Shown piece by piece: positions 50,518-57,043 of a stretch of DNA of 57,043 nucleotides. Source of the stretch: Bacteroidales bacterium M8 (GTDB lineage Bacteria; Bacteroidota; Bacteroidia; Bacteroidales; Muribaculaceae); the NCBI GenBank assembly GCA_001689495.1, contig LUJS01000049.1, positions 1 through 57,043 of the forward strand, written 5' to 3'. Each line of letters starts with the position of its first letter. The first letter of the stretch is position 1. The notes beneath the pieces are model-generated. The model had not been told where the DNA came from, did no database searches, and saw only the letters and a program-made list of their open reading frames with translations. The translations under genes were made by a program, and so were the position numbers.

Positions 50518-52104
50518 TTATTTGAAAGTATCGGGAAGGTCGTTTTCATAAAGCACCGTGTCGCCGTTCTTGAGCAGAGTGGCGAGCAGTGTCTGGGATT
50601 CGGCGAACGATGCCACGGTGCGGATCTCGGACGTGCGGGGCTCGACACTCTCGATGCCCGACGTGATGGCCTCTCTGTTGTATTCGCCAACGACGATGGC
50701 GATGTCTGCCGAGGTTGCTATCTTCTTGCCGAACTCGCGGTTCAGCTCCTCCTGACGATCGCCCAGCTCGATCATGCCGGGGGTCACCACGATGCGCTTG
50801 CCGGGGCCCATCATGGCCAGAACGTCGAGCGCCATGCGCGACCCGGTGGGATTGGAGTTGAAGGCATCGTCGATGATGGTGACGCCGCCGGGGGTACGCT
50901 TCATGTTCAGGCGGTGCTCTACCTGCTCAATCTGCCCCACGGCATACCTGATCTTCTGCTCGGGCACTCCGAGACGCAGCGCCACGATGATGGCGGCAAG
51001 GAGGTTGCTGACATTGCACTCGCCCACCAGATGCGTCCTGAACTCCATCTCGAGTCCGTCGGGGCCATGGACCGTAAAGCGTGTCCCGTCGGGCGAATAC
51101 TTTATGTCTGTCGCGGTATATCGTGCGTCGCCCGTGTTGCTCACGGCATATCGCAGGCACTCCACGTTGTCCACCTTGCGCGATGCGACATAGGGGAAGT
51201 CATCGTTGACTACCGCAAGACCGTCGGACGGCAGCGAGTCTATCAGCTCGAACTTGGTGCGCTGCACGTTCTCGATGGTCTTGAACGACTCGAGGTGCTG
51301 CGGTCCCACGGCGGTGACGATGCCTATCGAGGGGTGCACGAGGTCGCATATCTCCTTGATGTCGCCGGGTTGCTTGGCACCCATCTCGACGATGAAGACC
51401 TCGTTGTATGGCTTGAGGTACTCGCGCACGGTGCGTATGACACCAAGAGTGGTGTTATAGCTGCCGGGGGTCATCATCACGTCAAAGTGCTCGGACAGTA
51501 TTCTGTTGAGATAGTGCTTGGTGCTTGTCTTGCCATAGCTGCCGGTGATGCCGATTACCTTGAGGCCGGGCATGGACGACAGAATCCTCGCGGCGTCATC
51601 ATAATATCCTTTGTTGATGTGAGCTTCGACCGGCTTGAGCAGACGGTTGGCGGCAAGGACATAGAGATGCGAGAAACAGTAGACGGCCAGAGCCACGGCG
51701 CTCATTATCACCGGTATCTCGCCACGACTGTATGAGAGCAAGTAGGTAACGCCGAGGGTGAGGAGGGCCAGCGCAACCATGACGCCGAAAATGCGGCGTG
51801 CACGGGGTGTCCACACCAGCGGCTTCTTGTATCTGGCCGTGGTGAGGTTGATGATGTTGAGTATCGAGACAAAGCATACCAGTCCGAGCGAGACCGCAGG
51901 TATGGCGAGAGTCGAGAATGCCGCAAGCACGACAGCTCCGCTGACCAGACGGCGCACCGACGTGGTGTCCTCGGATGTCGAGAGCCAGCGGCGGTATCGC
52001 TCGTTGCGATATGAGTTTTGCTGCAGCATCATGAGGCAGCGCTTGAATTCATAGCCGGCACAGATGCAGGCTATAACCAATGTTATGTAACTGAACCAAA
52101 ACAT
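50518..52104 (-). CDS. Membrane-anchored MurF-like ligase
   Basis: A 528-aa Mur ligase with an unusual N-terminal membrane region. Hydrophobic segments lie at about 1-19, 54-88, 104-124 and 130-151. The ligase part starts near 160. The P-loop is GITGSYGKTSTK at 185-196, whereas ordinary MurF has N in place of Y. Then come EMGAKQPGDIKEI, GPQHLESFKTIENVQRTKFEL and DDAFNSNPTGSRMAL. It probably adds D-Ala-D-Ala or a related unit to a muramyl-peptide at the membrane. I recall closely similar proteins in clostridia next to Ddl. A canonical MurF is probably elsewhere in the genome. It lies 15 bp after the hydrolase gene. Confidence 0.88.
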   Translation of the reverse strand: MFWFSYITLVIACICAGYEFKRCLMMLQQNSYRNERYRRWLSTSEDTTSVRRLVSGAVVLAAFSTLAIPAVSLGLVCFVSILNIINLTTARYKKPLVWTPRARRIFGVMVALALLTLGVTYLLSYSRGEIPVIMSAVALAVYCFSHLYVLAANRLLKPVEAHINKGYYDDAARILSSMPGLKVIGITGSYGKTSTKHYLNRILSEHFDVMMTPGSYNTTLGVIRTVREYLKPYNEVFIVEMGAKQPGDIKEICDLVHPSIGIVTAVGPQHLESFKTIENVQRTKFELIDSLPSDGLAVVNDDFPYVASRKVDNVECLRYAVSNTGDARYTATDIKYSPDGTRFTVHGPDGLEMEFRTHLVGECNVSNLLAAIIVALRLGVPEQKIRYAVGQIEQVEHRLNMKRTPGGVTIIDDAFNSNPTGSRMALDVLAMMGPGKRIVVTPGMIELGDRQEELNREFGKKIATSADIAIVVGEYNREAITSGIESVEPRTSEIRTVASFAESQTLLATLLKNGDTVLYENDLPDTFK

Positions 52105-52119
52105 AGTTCCGTGCGATTT

Positions 52120-52887
52120 TTATGATAGGAAACTCTTTAGTACGGCCTTGAAGCCCACGGGATTGTCGAGAAAGCTGTAATGTCCGCAGCCGTCGAATGC
52201 CACAAGTCCGGCATCGGGTATCAGCGATTCCATCTTGCGGGCGTCAGACAGGGGCGTGGCCGTATCCTCGGTGCCCCACACCAGCAGCGTGGGTGCCTTG
52301 ATCAGGCTGAGTCGGGCCGTCAGGTCCTCGTTGACGACCTTGGAGAGAATCCGGCGCATCATGGGCGAGGCTTGGGCATAGTCCGACGACCCGGCCTTGG
52401 CACGGCGCGCGTCGAGGCGCTTTTCGGCCTCCTTCTTGCCCAGAGCCAGATACATCAGCCACTTCATGGCCTTGAATGTATACACCTTGCGATAGTAGGC
52501 GAACGTGCGCTTGGGCTTTATGCCCGCGGCATCGACAAGAATCAGCTTGTCGACGTCGTCGTGACGCGAGGCATAGAGGATGCCCACACGTCCGCCAAAG
52601 GAGTGGCCCAGCAGCGAGGGGTGTTCCAAGCCGAGTCTTTCGACCAGTTGCTCGATGACCTGAGTGTATTCCTCAACGCCCCAGACCTCGGAGGGTTCCT
52701 GTGACTGTCCGAAACCGGGGAAGTCGACATTGACGACACGCCACCCGGCCTCGAGCGCCGTCCGCTCGACAGAGGCGAGCGTGGTATGGTTGCAGCCCCA
52801 TCCGTGCATCATTATTATGGTGCGCGGACCGGTGCCGTTGTCTGTATAATGGAGCCTGAGCCCCCGGATCTCAATATCCTTGTCCAT
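52120..52887 (-). CDS. Alpha/beta hydrolase
   Basis: A 255-aa alpha/beta-fold hydrolase. The oxyanion-hole motif is MMHGWGCNH, the nucleophile serine lies in GHSFGGR near 92, the acid aspartate near WGTEDTATPLSD, and the histidine in GCGHYSFLDNP. The ATG at 52887 is chosen; the earlier TTG at 52908 overlaps the -7 promoter element. First gene of the hydrolase/MurF-like/Ddl/small membrane protein operon. The substrate is unknown, perhaps a cell-wall precursor or lipid ester. Confidence 0.9.
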   Translation of the reverse strand: MDKDIEIRGLRLHYTDNGTGPRTIIMMHGWGCNHTTLASVERTALEAGWRVVNVDFPGFGQSQEPSEVWGVEEYTQVIEQLVERLGLEHPSLLGHSFGGRVGILYASRHDDVDKLILVDAAGIKPKRTFAYYRKVYTFKAMKWLMYLALGKKEAEKRLDARRAKAGSSDYAQASPMMRRILSKVVNEDLTARLSLIKAPTLLVWGTEDTATPLSDARKMESLIPDAGLVAFDGCGHYSFLDNPVGFKAVLKSFLS

Positions 52888-52905
52888 ACTTGAAAAATTG
52901 ACCCA

Positions 52906-52936
52906 CAAAATTACTCAAATCCCCCCTCTTTACCAA
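52906..52936 (-). promoter_or_regulatory. Promoter of the hydrolase-murF-like-ddl operon
   Basis: On the minus strand TTG (52936-52934), exactly 20 bp, then TAATTTTG (52913-52906). It is divergent from the MerR promoter, with the two -33 elements about 16 bp apart. Confidence 0.8.
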
Positions 52937-52951
52937 CTTTTCAACACAAAC

Positions 52952-52982
52952 TTTGCGTTAAATGGATTTTTCAGTAATTTTG
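52952..52982 (+). promoter_or_regulatory. Promoter of the merR-mltG operon
   Basis: TTTG (52952-52955), 19 bp, then TAATTTTG (52975-52982). The start codon is ten bases further on, so the leader is very short. Confidence 0.75.
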
Positions 52983-52992
52983 CAATGCGATT

Positions 52993-53331
52993 ATGGCTCT
53001 GTCTACAGACAAACGATATTACAAGATAGGCGATGTTGCGGATATGCTGGGTCTGCCGCAGTCGACGCTCAGGTTCTGGGAAACGCAGTTTTCCATAGCC
53101 TCGCCGCGTCGCAACGCCAAAGGCACACGCATGTACACGCCCAAAGACATCGAGAATCTAAGGATGCTGAAGTTCCTGCTTCACGACAAGGGACTGCGTA
53201 TCGAGGCCGCGCGCGAGGAACTGAAGGTGAATCGCGACGGCGTGATCAGACGTGCCGAGGCGCTGGCGGCGCTGCGCGACGTGCGCGACCGCCTGCAGTC
53301 GCTTCTTGACTCACTCCACAAGCTCAGATGA
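52993..53331 (+). CDS. MerR-family transcriptional regulator
   Basis: A 112-aa protein with an N-terminal MerR-type winged helix (YYKIGDVADMLGLPQSTLRFWETQF, then RMYTPKDIENLRMLKFLLHDKGLRI as parts). A short C-terminal helix follows with no ligand domain and no metal cysteines. Such short MerR proteins are common in Bacteroidota and often regulate neighbouring genes; the target is not known. It overlaps mltG by ATGA. Confidence 0.92.
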   Translation: MALSTDKRYYKIGDVADMLGLPQSTLRFWETQFSIASPRRNAKGTRMYTPKDIENLRMLKFLLHDKGLRIEAAREELKVNRDGVIRRAEALAALRDVRDRLQSLLDSLHKLR

Positions 53332-54452
53332 CACAACAGGAAGAGAACAACACCAATGCAAGCAAGCCGGCCCGCACCAACAGACGCAAGCCGGCCGCGA
53401 AAAGAACGAAGAAAAAAGGCTCGAAGGAGTCTTGGGCAAGACGCCACTCGCTGGGTTTGATGATTGCCGCCATTGCCTTTTTCGTGGCGATAGGCGCCGT
53501 GCTCGGATTTGCGTTCATCCCCCACACCGGGGCCAAGGAGGGCGGCGACTGGGTGTTCGTGCCCGAGGGCGCCGACCGCAAGGCCGTCAAGGACAGCCTC
53601 AAGTCTTCTCTCGGGTCTTCGATGGGCACCCGCGTATATATGATGTGGTCGCTGATGGGGGGCACGCCCTCGGGCTCGGAGGGTGCATACCGAATCGCCA
53701 ACGGCCAGACGGCCCTCTCGGCGGCCCGCAAGATCTCGACCGGACGCCAGACGCCCGTGATCGTGACGTTCAAGGGCGCCCGCACGATGGACCTTCTGGC
53801 CCGCAGAATTGCCTCGCAACTGCAGTGTACGCCCGAAGAGTTCCTTGACGCATGCGATGATGTCCTCCCACAAAAGGGGTTCAAGCGCGCGGGATACCCG
53901 GCGGCGTTCATACCCGACACCTATGAATTCTACTGGAGCGCAGACCCCGGCAAGGTGGTGGAACGTCTGGTCGACTATCGCGACCGGTTCTGGACCCCTG
54001 AGCGCATCGGCAAGGCGAAATCACTGGGGCTTAGCAAGGTGGAGGTGGCCACGATAGCGTCCATCATCGAGGAGGAGACAGCCAAACGCGACGAACGGCC
54101 CAAAGTGGCCCGCCTGTATCTGAACAGAGTGCACAAGGGCATGAGGCTGCAGGCCGACCCGACGGTCAAGTTTGCAGTCGGCGACTTCTCGCTGCGGCGC
54201 ATCAAGGGCGAGCACCTCAAATATCCCTCGCCATACAATACCTATCTCCACGCCGGACTCCCCCCGGGCCCTATCCGCGTGCCCGAGGCATCGTCGCTCG
54301 ACGCCGTGCTGGACGCCCCCATGCACAACTATCTGTATATGTGCGCCAAGGAAGACTTCTCGGGCTATCACAACTTTGCCACGGACTATGCAACCCATCA
54401 GGCCAACGCACGCAGGTATCAGGCCGAGCTGAACAGGCGCAACATAAAATAA
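53328..54452 (+). CDS. mltG: Endolytic murein transglycosylase MltG
   Basis: A 374-aa inner membrane enzyme that cuts nascent glycan strands to end peptidoglycan polymerisation. A lysine/arginine-rich cytoplasmic tail (about 1-40) precedes one membrane helix (44-64). A LysM-like region and the YceG catalytic domain follow. The catalytic glutamate is in VATIASIIEEETAK near 245, followed by RPKVARLYLNRVHKGMRLQADPTV as parts and YNTYLHAGLPPGPI near 305. It is cotranscribed with MerR, which is an odd partner. Confidence 0.96.
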   Translation: MTQQEENNTNASKPARTNRRKPAAKRTKKKGSKESWARRHSLGLMIAAIAFFVAIGAVLGFAFIPHTGAKEGGDWVFVPEGADRKAVKDSLKSSLGSSMGTRVYMMWSLMGGTPSGSEGAYRIANGQTALSAARKISTGRQTPVIVTFKGARTMDLLARRIASQLQCTPEEFLDACDDVLPQKGFKRAGYPAAFIPDTYEFYWSADPGKVVERLVDYRDRFWTPERIGKAKSLGLSKVEVATIASIIEEETAKRDERPKVARLYLNRVHKGMRLQADPTVKFAVGDFSLRRIKGEHLKYPSPYNTYLHAGLPPGPIRVPEASSLDAVLDAPMHNYLYMCAKEDFSGYHNFATDYATHQANARRYQAELNRRNIK

Positions 54453-54498
54453 TTTGCTAAAAATCAGGGAAACGGAGCAGAATTAGGGAATATTTTCT

Positions 54499-54506
54499 TA
54501 ACTTTG
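54499..54506 (+). promoter_or_regulatory. Probable promoter -7 element of the AraC gene
   Basis: TAACTTTG matches the -7 element exactly, 30 bp before the ATG at 54537. No TTG is seen at -33, so activation may be needed. Confidence 0.55.
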
Positions 54507-54536
54507 CGGCTTAAATCCATATCTCCCTCACAATCT

Positions 54537-55388
54537 ATGCATCAAGCGCACAACCCTGCCAGTCATCTCAACCGGGACATCTACGTCTTCCGCAGTCTTT
54601 CAGAGATACCGTCCATCACACTGCCCGCCAAGCTCGACAGTATGATCATGGCCGTATGCGGCAACGGCGAGATAACGGCCGAAATTGACCTGACACACAA
54701 GCGGATGGGCCGCAACAGGGTGATGGTGCTCAGGCCCGGACACATAGTAGACCGCCTCGAGACGAGCTCGGACTTCAAGGGATTCTTTGTCACCGTGTCT
54801 GCCGAGCGGCTCCACCAGATGCTGCCATCGCTGCAATACGTCATCCCGTACAGCCTGCTCTATAACGGCGACCCGATGATAGAGATTACCCCCGAGGAGT
54901 ATGATGCACTGTCACTGATACACGATATGTTCAAGCGCCAGATGCGCGACATCGAGCGGCCTTTCGGCACGATGGCGCTTGAGAGCCTGTGCGAGCTGCT
55001 GTTCTACAACACCCTCGGCATCTATGCCCTGCGCACCCGCGACGTGGGTCACAAGTCGAGGCGAGAGGAGCTGCTGGCCCACTTCATCGAGACACTCGAA
55101 AAGAATTTCAAGACCGAGCGCTCGGTCAACTTCTATGCAGACAGCCTCTTTGTCACCCCCAAGCATCTGTCGGCCGTACTCAAGGAGGTGAGCGGACGCA
55201 CGGCGGGCGAATGGATAGACCGCAGGGTAATACTCGAGGCAAAACTGATGCTGCGCACCACGGGGATGAACATTCAGGAGATAAGTACCGCCCTCAACTT
55301 TTCAAACCAGTCGTTTTTCGGAAAATACTTCAAGCACCTCACCGGCATATCGCCGAGAGACTATCGCACAAGACTCTCCGATCTATGA
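54537..55388 (+). CDS. AraC-family transcriptional regulator
   Basis: A 283-aa regulator. The N-terminal beta-rich half (about 1-150) resembles a cupin-type AraC sensor domain. The C-terminal pair of helix-turn-helix motifs (about 180-283) is typical: YADSLFVTPKHLSAVLKEVSGRTAGEWI as parts, and ISTALNFSNQSFFGKYFKHLTGISPRDYR as parts. The earlier in-frame TTG at 54504 overlaps the -7 element, so the ATG is preferred. It overlaps the TPR gene by ATGA. Confidence 0.93.
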   Translation: MHQAHNPASHLNRDIYVFRSLSEIPSITLPAKLDSMIMAVCGNGEITAEIDLTHKRMGRNRVMVLRPGHIVDRLETSSDFKGFFVTVSAERLHQMLPSLQYVIPYSLLYNGDPMIEITPEEYDALSLIHDMFKRQMRDIERPFGTMALESLCELLFYNTLGIYALRTRDVGHKSRREELLAHFIETLEKNFKTERSVNFYADSLFVTPKHLSAVLKEVSGRTAGEWIDRRVILEAKLMLRTTGMNIQEISTALNFSNQSFFGKYFKHLTGISPRDYRTRLSDL

Positions 55389-56203
55389 GAATAAGAACTG
55401 CAACTTTAGCGTCGGCCATGATTGCCGGCCTGCTTTGCGTCAGCGCCGAGACACCCTACATGGAGGCTGTCGAGGATGCCGACAAGGCTTGCGGCAAGGG
55501 ACAGTGGCTCAAGGCCGTCGAGGCCATAGACCGCGCAATGAGCCTCGAGCCCGACAATCCCGGCAACATACTGCTGATGAGCAATCTGGGCATGATTCAG
55601 TACAACATGGGTCAGGACTCGCTCGCCGTGCTCACGCTCGACGAGGCGCACCAACGCGCGCCCAAGTCGGTGACCATACTGACCAACAGGGCCAAGGTGC
55701 TCACGGCGATGGGCCGCGAGAAAGAGGCACTGAGGGATTACGGCAGGATACTGGAACTGGACTCGGCAGAGGTCACCGCAAGGCTCAACCATGCGCTGCT
55801 GTCGATGAGACAGCGTAAGTTCAAGGATGCCAAGTCGGACATCGAATGGCTTGAGGCCAATAAGCCCGACACGGACGAGGCCCGCGTGGGGTGCGCCACA
55901 ATGCACTGCTCGATGGGCGAGTACGACAAGGCAATCCCCTATTACACCGCCCTGCTTGACAAATACAAGGTACCCGAGTATTATAGCGCAAGGGCATACT
56001 GCTATCTGCTCACTGACCAATTGCAGGAAGCGTCGGACGACATAGCCCGCGCCCTCGAGCTGTCGCCCGACGACGGCGAGCTCTATCTGTATCGCGCGGC
56101 GCTCAACAAGATGCGCTTTCGACCCGAAGACTCTAAGCGCGATGCCACCCGCGCAGTCCAACTCGGGGTTGACCCTCGACGGGCAGCGGAGTTCTTAAAG
56201 TAA
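55385..56203 (+). CDS. Exported TPR protein
   Basis: A 272-aa protein with a signal peptide (MRIRTATLASAMIAGLLCVSA) and about six TPR repeats (for example AVEAIDRAMSLEPDNP, EALRDYGRILELDSAE, KAIPYYTALLDKYKVPE). Such proteins act as periplasmic scaffolds. Cotranscription with the AraC regulator is suggested by an ATGA overlap. The frame is open far upstream inside the AraC gene; only the segment from 55385 is meaningful. Partner unknown. Confidence 0.85.
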   Translation: MRIRTATLASAMIAGLLCVSAETPYMEAVEDADKACGKGQWLKAVEAIDRAMSLEPDNPGNILLMSNLGMIQYNMGQDSLAVLTLDEAHQRAPKSVTILTNRAKVLTAMGREKEALRDYGRILELDSAEVTARLNHALLSMRQRKFKDAKSDIEWLEANKPDTDEARVGCATMHCSMGEYDKAIPYYTALLDKYKVPEYYSARAYCYLLTDQLQEASDDIARALELSPDDGELYLYRAALNKMRFRPEDSKRDATRAVQLGVDPRRAAEFLK

Positions 56204-56219
56204 CATCAGCCCTGCAGGA

Positions 56220-56861
56220 TCAGTCCTTGAATCTGAATGTCGACAGCATCCTGTCGGCCAGCTCGACAGACTCGGGACGGGCCGAATTGTACTTACCGTT
56301 AATATAATAAAGGGAATAGTCAGGTTTCTGGACCAGTATCTGGCGGTGAATCAGAGTGTCACCACTCTCAGCCTTATATGCGAACTCGACATCGAGGGCA
56401 GGATAACCCGCAAAACTGATGCTGTCGACATCCGAATAACCGATCAGGGGCAGCTCGTCCTCCTCGGACTCCGCCTTGGTCATTATCGACAGGTCCATGA
56501 ATGCCCTCATGGGAATCTCTATCCTGTGGCGCGAGAGGACAATATAGATCTCGGGCAGATTCCACTCCGTGTTAAAGATCTGCGGGGCGATGTTCACCTC
56601 ATTCATAGGCAGATCCATGATTGATTCCGGATTCATCGTCTTTAGCTCATCCACGCCAAGTACAGGGTAGCTGAAATCGCCTTCGGCAGCATATCCTGCC
56701 GGATAATTTATGGTGAAATACTTGTTGTCGTATACGTTCTTTAGGGCTACGGTCTTTTGAGTGTCGGCCTGAGTGGCCGTATCGGCACCCTTCTTGCTCT
56801 CGCCGCAGGCCGATGCCAACAGCAGCAGACACGATGCCAGTGTCAGAGTCAGTTTTTTCAT
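56220..56861 (-). CDS. Predicted lipoprotein
   Basis: A 213-aa lipoprotein. The signal (MKKLTLTLASCLLLLASAC) ends in a lipobox with cysteine near 19. The following region is hydrophilic (ESKKGADTATQADT), then a mixed alpha/beta domain begins with YFTINYPAGY and contains IYIVLSRHRIEIPMRAF and YPALDVEFAYKAESGD. This resembles PsbP- or DUF-type single-domain lipoproteins that open with a YPxG strand. Function unknown. The ATG at 56861 is preferred over 56921 because the signal sequence begins there. Confidence 0.78.
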   Translation of the reverse strand: MKKLTLTLASCLLLLASACGESKKGADTATQADTQKTVALKNVYDNKYFTINYPAGYAAEGDFSYPVLGVDELKTMNPESIMDLPMNEVNIAPQIFNTEWNLPEIYIVLSRHRIEIPMRAFMDLSIMTKAESEEDELPLIGYSDVDSISFAGYPALDVEFAYKAESGDTLIHRQILVQKPDYSLYYINGKYNSARPESVELADRMLSTFRFKD

Positions 56862-56940
56862 ATAATGTGATTGGAGAATTTTTATGTCGGGAAACCTACG
56901 CCTTATTGTAATCTTGTTCATTTTCGGACCTGTGTCACAT

Positions 56941-56956
56941 TTCGTGCAGGCACGAA
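56941..56956. repeat. Inverted repeat near the right end
   Basis: TTCGTGC-AG-GCACGAA is a 7-2-7 inverted repeat, 79 bp upstream of the lipoprotein start. A shorter relative, TTGT-GCCT-ACAA, lies at 56986-56997. CTGATAATCAG at 56968-56978 is another small palindrome. Together they suggest regulatory binding sites. The window ends soon after, so the neighbour on the right is not known. Confidence 0.45.
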
Positions 56957-57043
56957 TCGTAAGTGTCTGATAATCAGAAACAGCGTTGTGCCTACAATTT
57001 TTGACGAAAAAGACTGGGGCATGGTAAAAAACCTGTGTAGATG

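Noticed and set aside
50182..51735. Long plus-strand open frame of 517 codons
   Set aside because: It is antisense to the MurF-like and ddl genes, has biased composition and no motifs; GC-rich third positions create such frames.
52120..52887. MenH, a menaquinone pathway alpha/beta hydrolase
   Set aside because: It is far from the men cluster, sits in a cell-wall operon and lacks features that would single out MenH; general alpha/beta hydrolase is safer.
54989..55384. Upstream extension of the TPR gene
   Set aside because: It overlaps the AraC gene in another frame; the signal peptide begins at 55385.
1..57043. tRNA, rRNA, insertion sequences, prophage or CRISPR array
   Set aside because: No cloverleaf, rRNA segment, transposase, integrase, terminal repeat or regularly spaced repeat was recognised on either strand.

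Overview
The window looks like chromosome of a Bacteroidales bacterium (Bacteroidota), tentatively of the Muribaculaceae type. Evidence: promoters of the Bacteroidetes form (TTG or TTTG, about 20 bp, then TAnnTTTG) lie in front of many genes. Shine-Dalgarno boxes are absent, ATGA stop/start overlaps are frequent, and coding regions are GC-rich while intergenic gaps are AT-rich. Lineage markers include proteins with type IX secretion-like C-terminal tails, a Bacteroidetes-type RpoZ beside a BamD-like lipoprotein, and a men cluster for menaquinone. No rRNA, tRNA, CRISPR array, transposase or phage gene was seen, and no gene-free stretch exceeds 300 bp.

Layout. 1-7 kb: rubrerythrin and an HxlR regulator, divergent from a three-gene RND efflux pump. 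7-12.4 kb: three large secreted proteins. 12.5-15.8 kb: rpsO divergent from menB-menC-menE. 15.8-19 kb: a flippase-like membrane protein, an NfeD-type membrane protease and kdsB. 19-25.4 kb: a long operon, pyrK-pyrD, two lipoproteins, a SUI1 factor, a RecB-like helicase-nuclease and an unlisted 56-aa membrane protein. 25.4-26.5 kb: a membrane protein plus winged-helix regulator behind a promoter with two palindromic operator-like sites and a leader terminator. 26.5-33.7 kb (minus): FAD enzyme, MATE exporter, RluA-family enzyme, PASTA protein and Lon. 33.9-40 kb: small unknown protein, GHL10-like lipoprotein or secreted hydrolase, bamD, rpoZ, rsgA, CDF transporter and gluQ.

40-46.3 kb is the most unusual part. 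It holds an ECF sigma gene, then a tightly overlapped operon: a small anti-sigma-like protein, a secreted caspase-fold peptidase, a second ECF sigma factor, a membrane anti-sigma-like protein and a secreted TPR-CHAT protein. It encodes two predicted clan CD cysteine peptidases outside the cytoplasm together with a sigma/anti-sigma pair, which suggests signalling by regulated proteolysis.

46.3-57 kb: phosphoglycerate mutase, a HAD phosphatase, nadC and rlmH. Then comes a minus-strand cassette of alpha/beta hydrolase, membrane-anchored MurF-like ligase, Ddl and a 58-aa membrane protein, whose proteins resemble Firmicutes types. A divergent MerR-MltG pair, an AraC-TPR pair and a lipoprotein complete the window.
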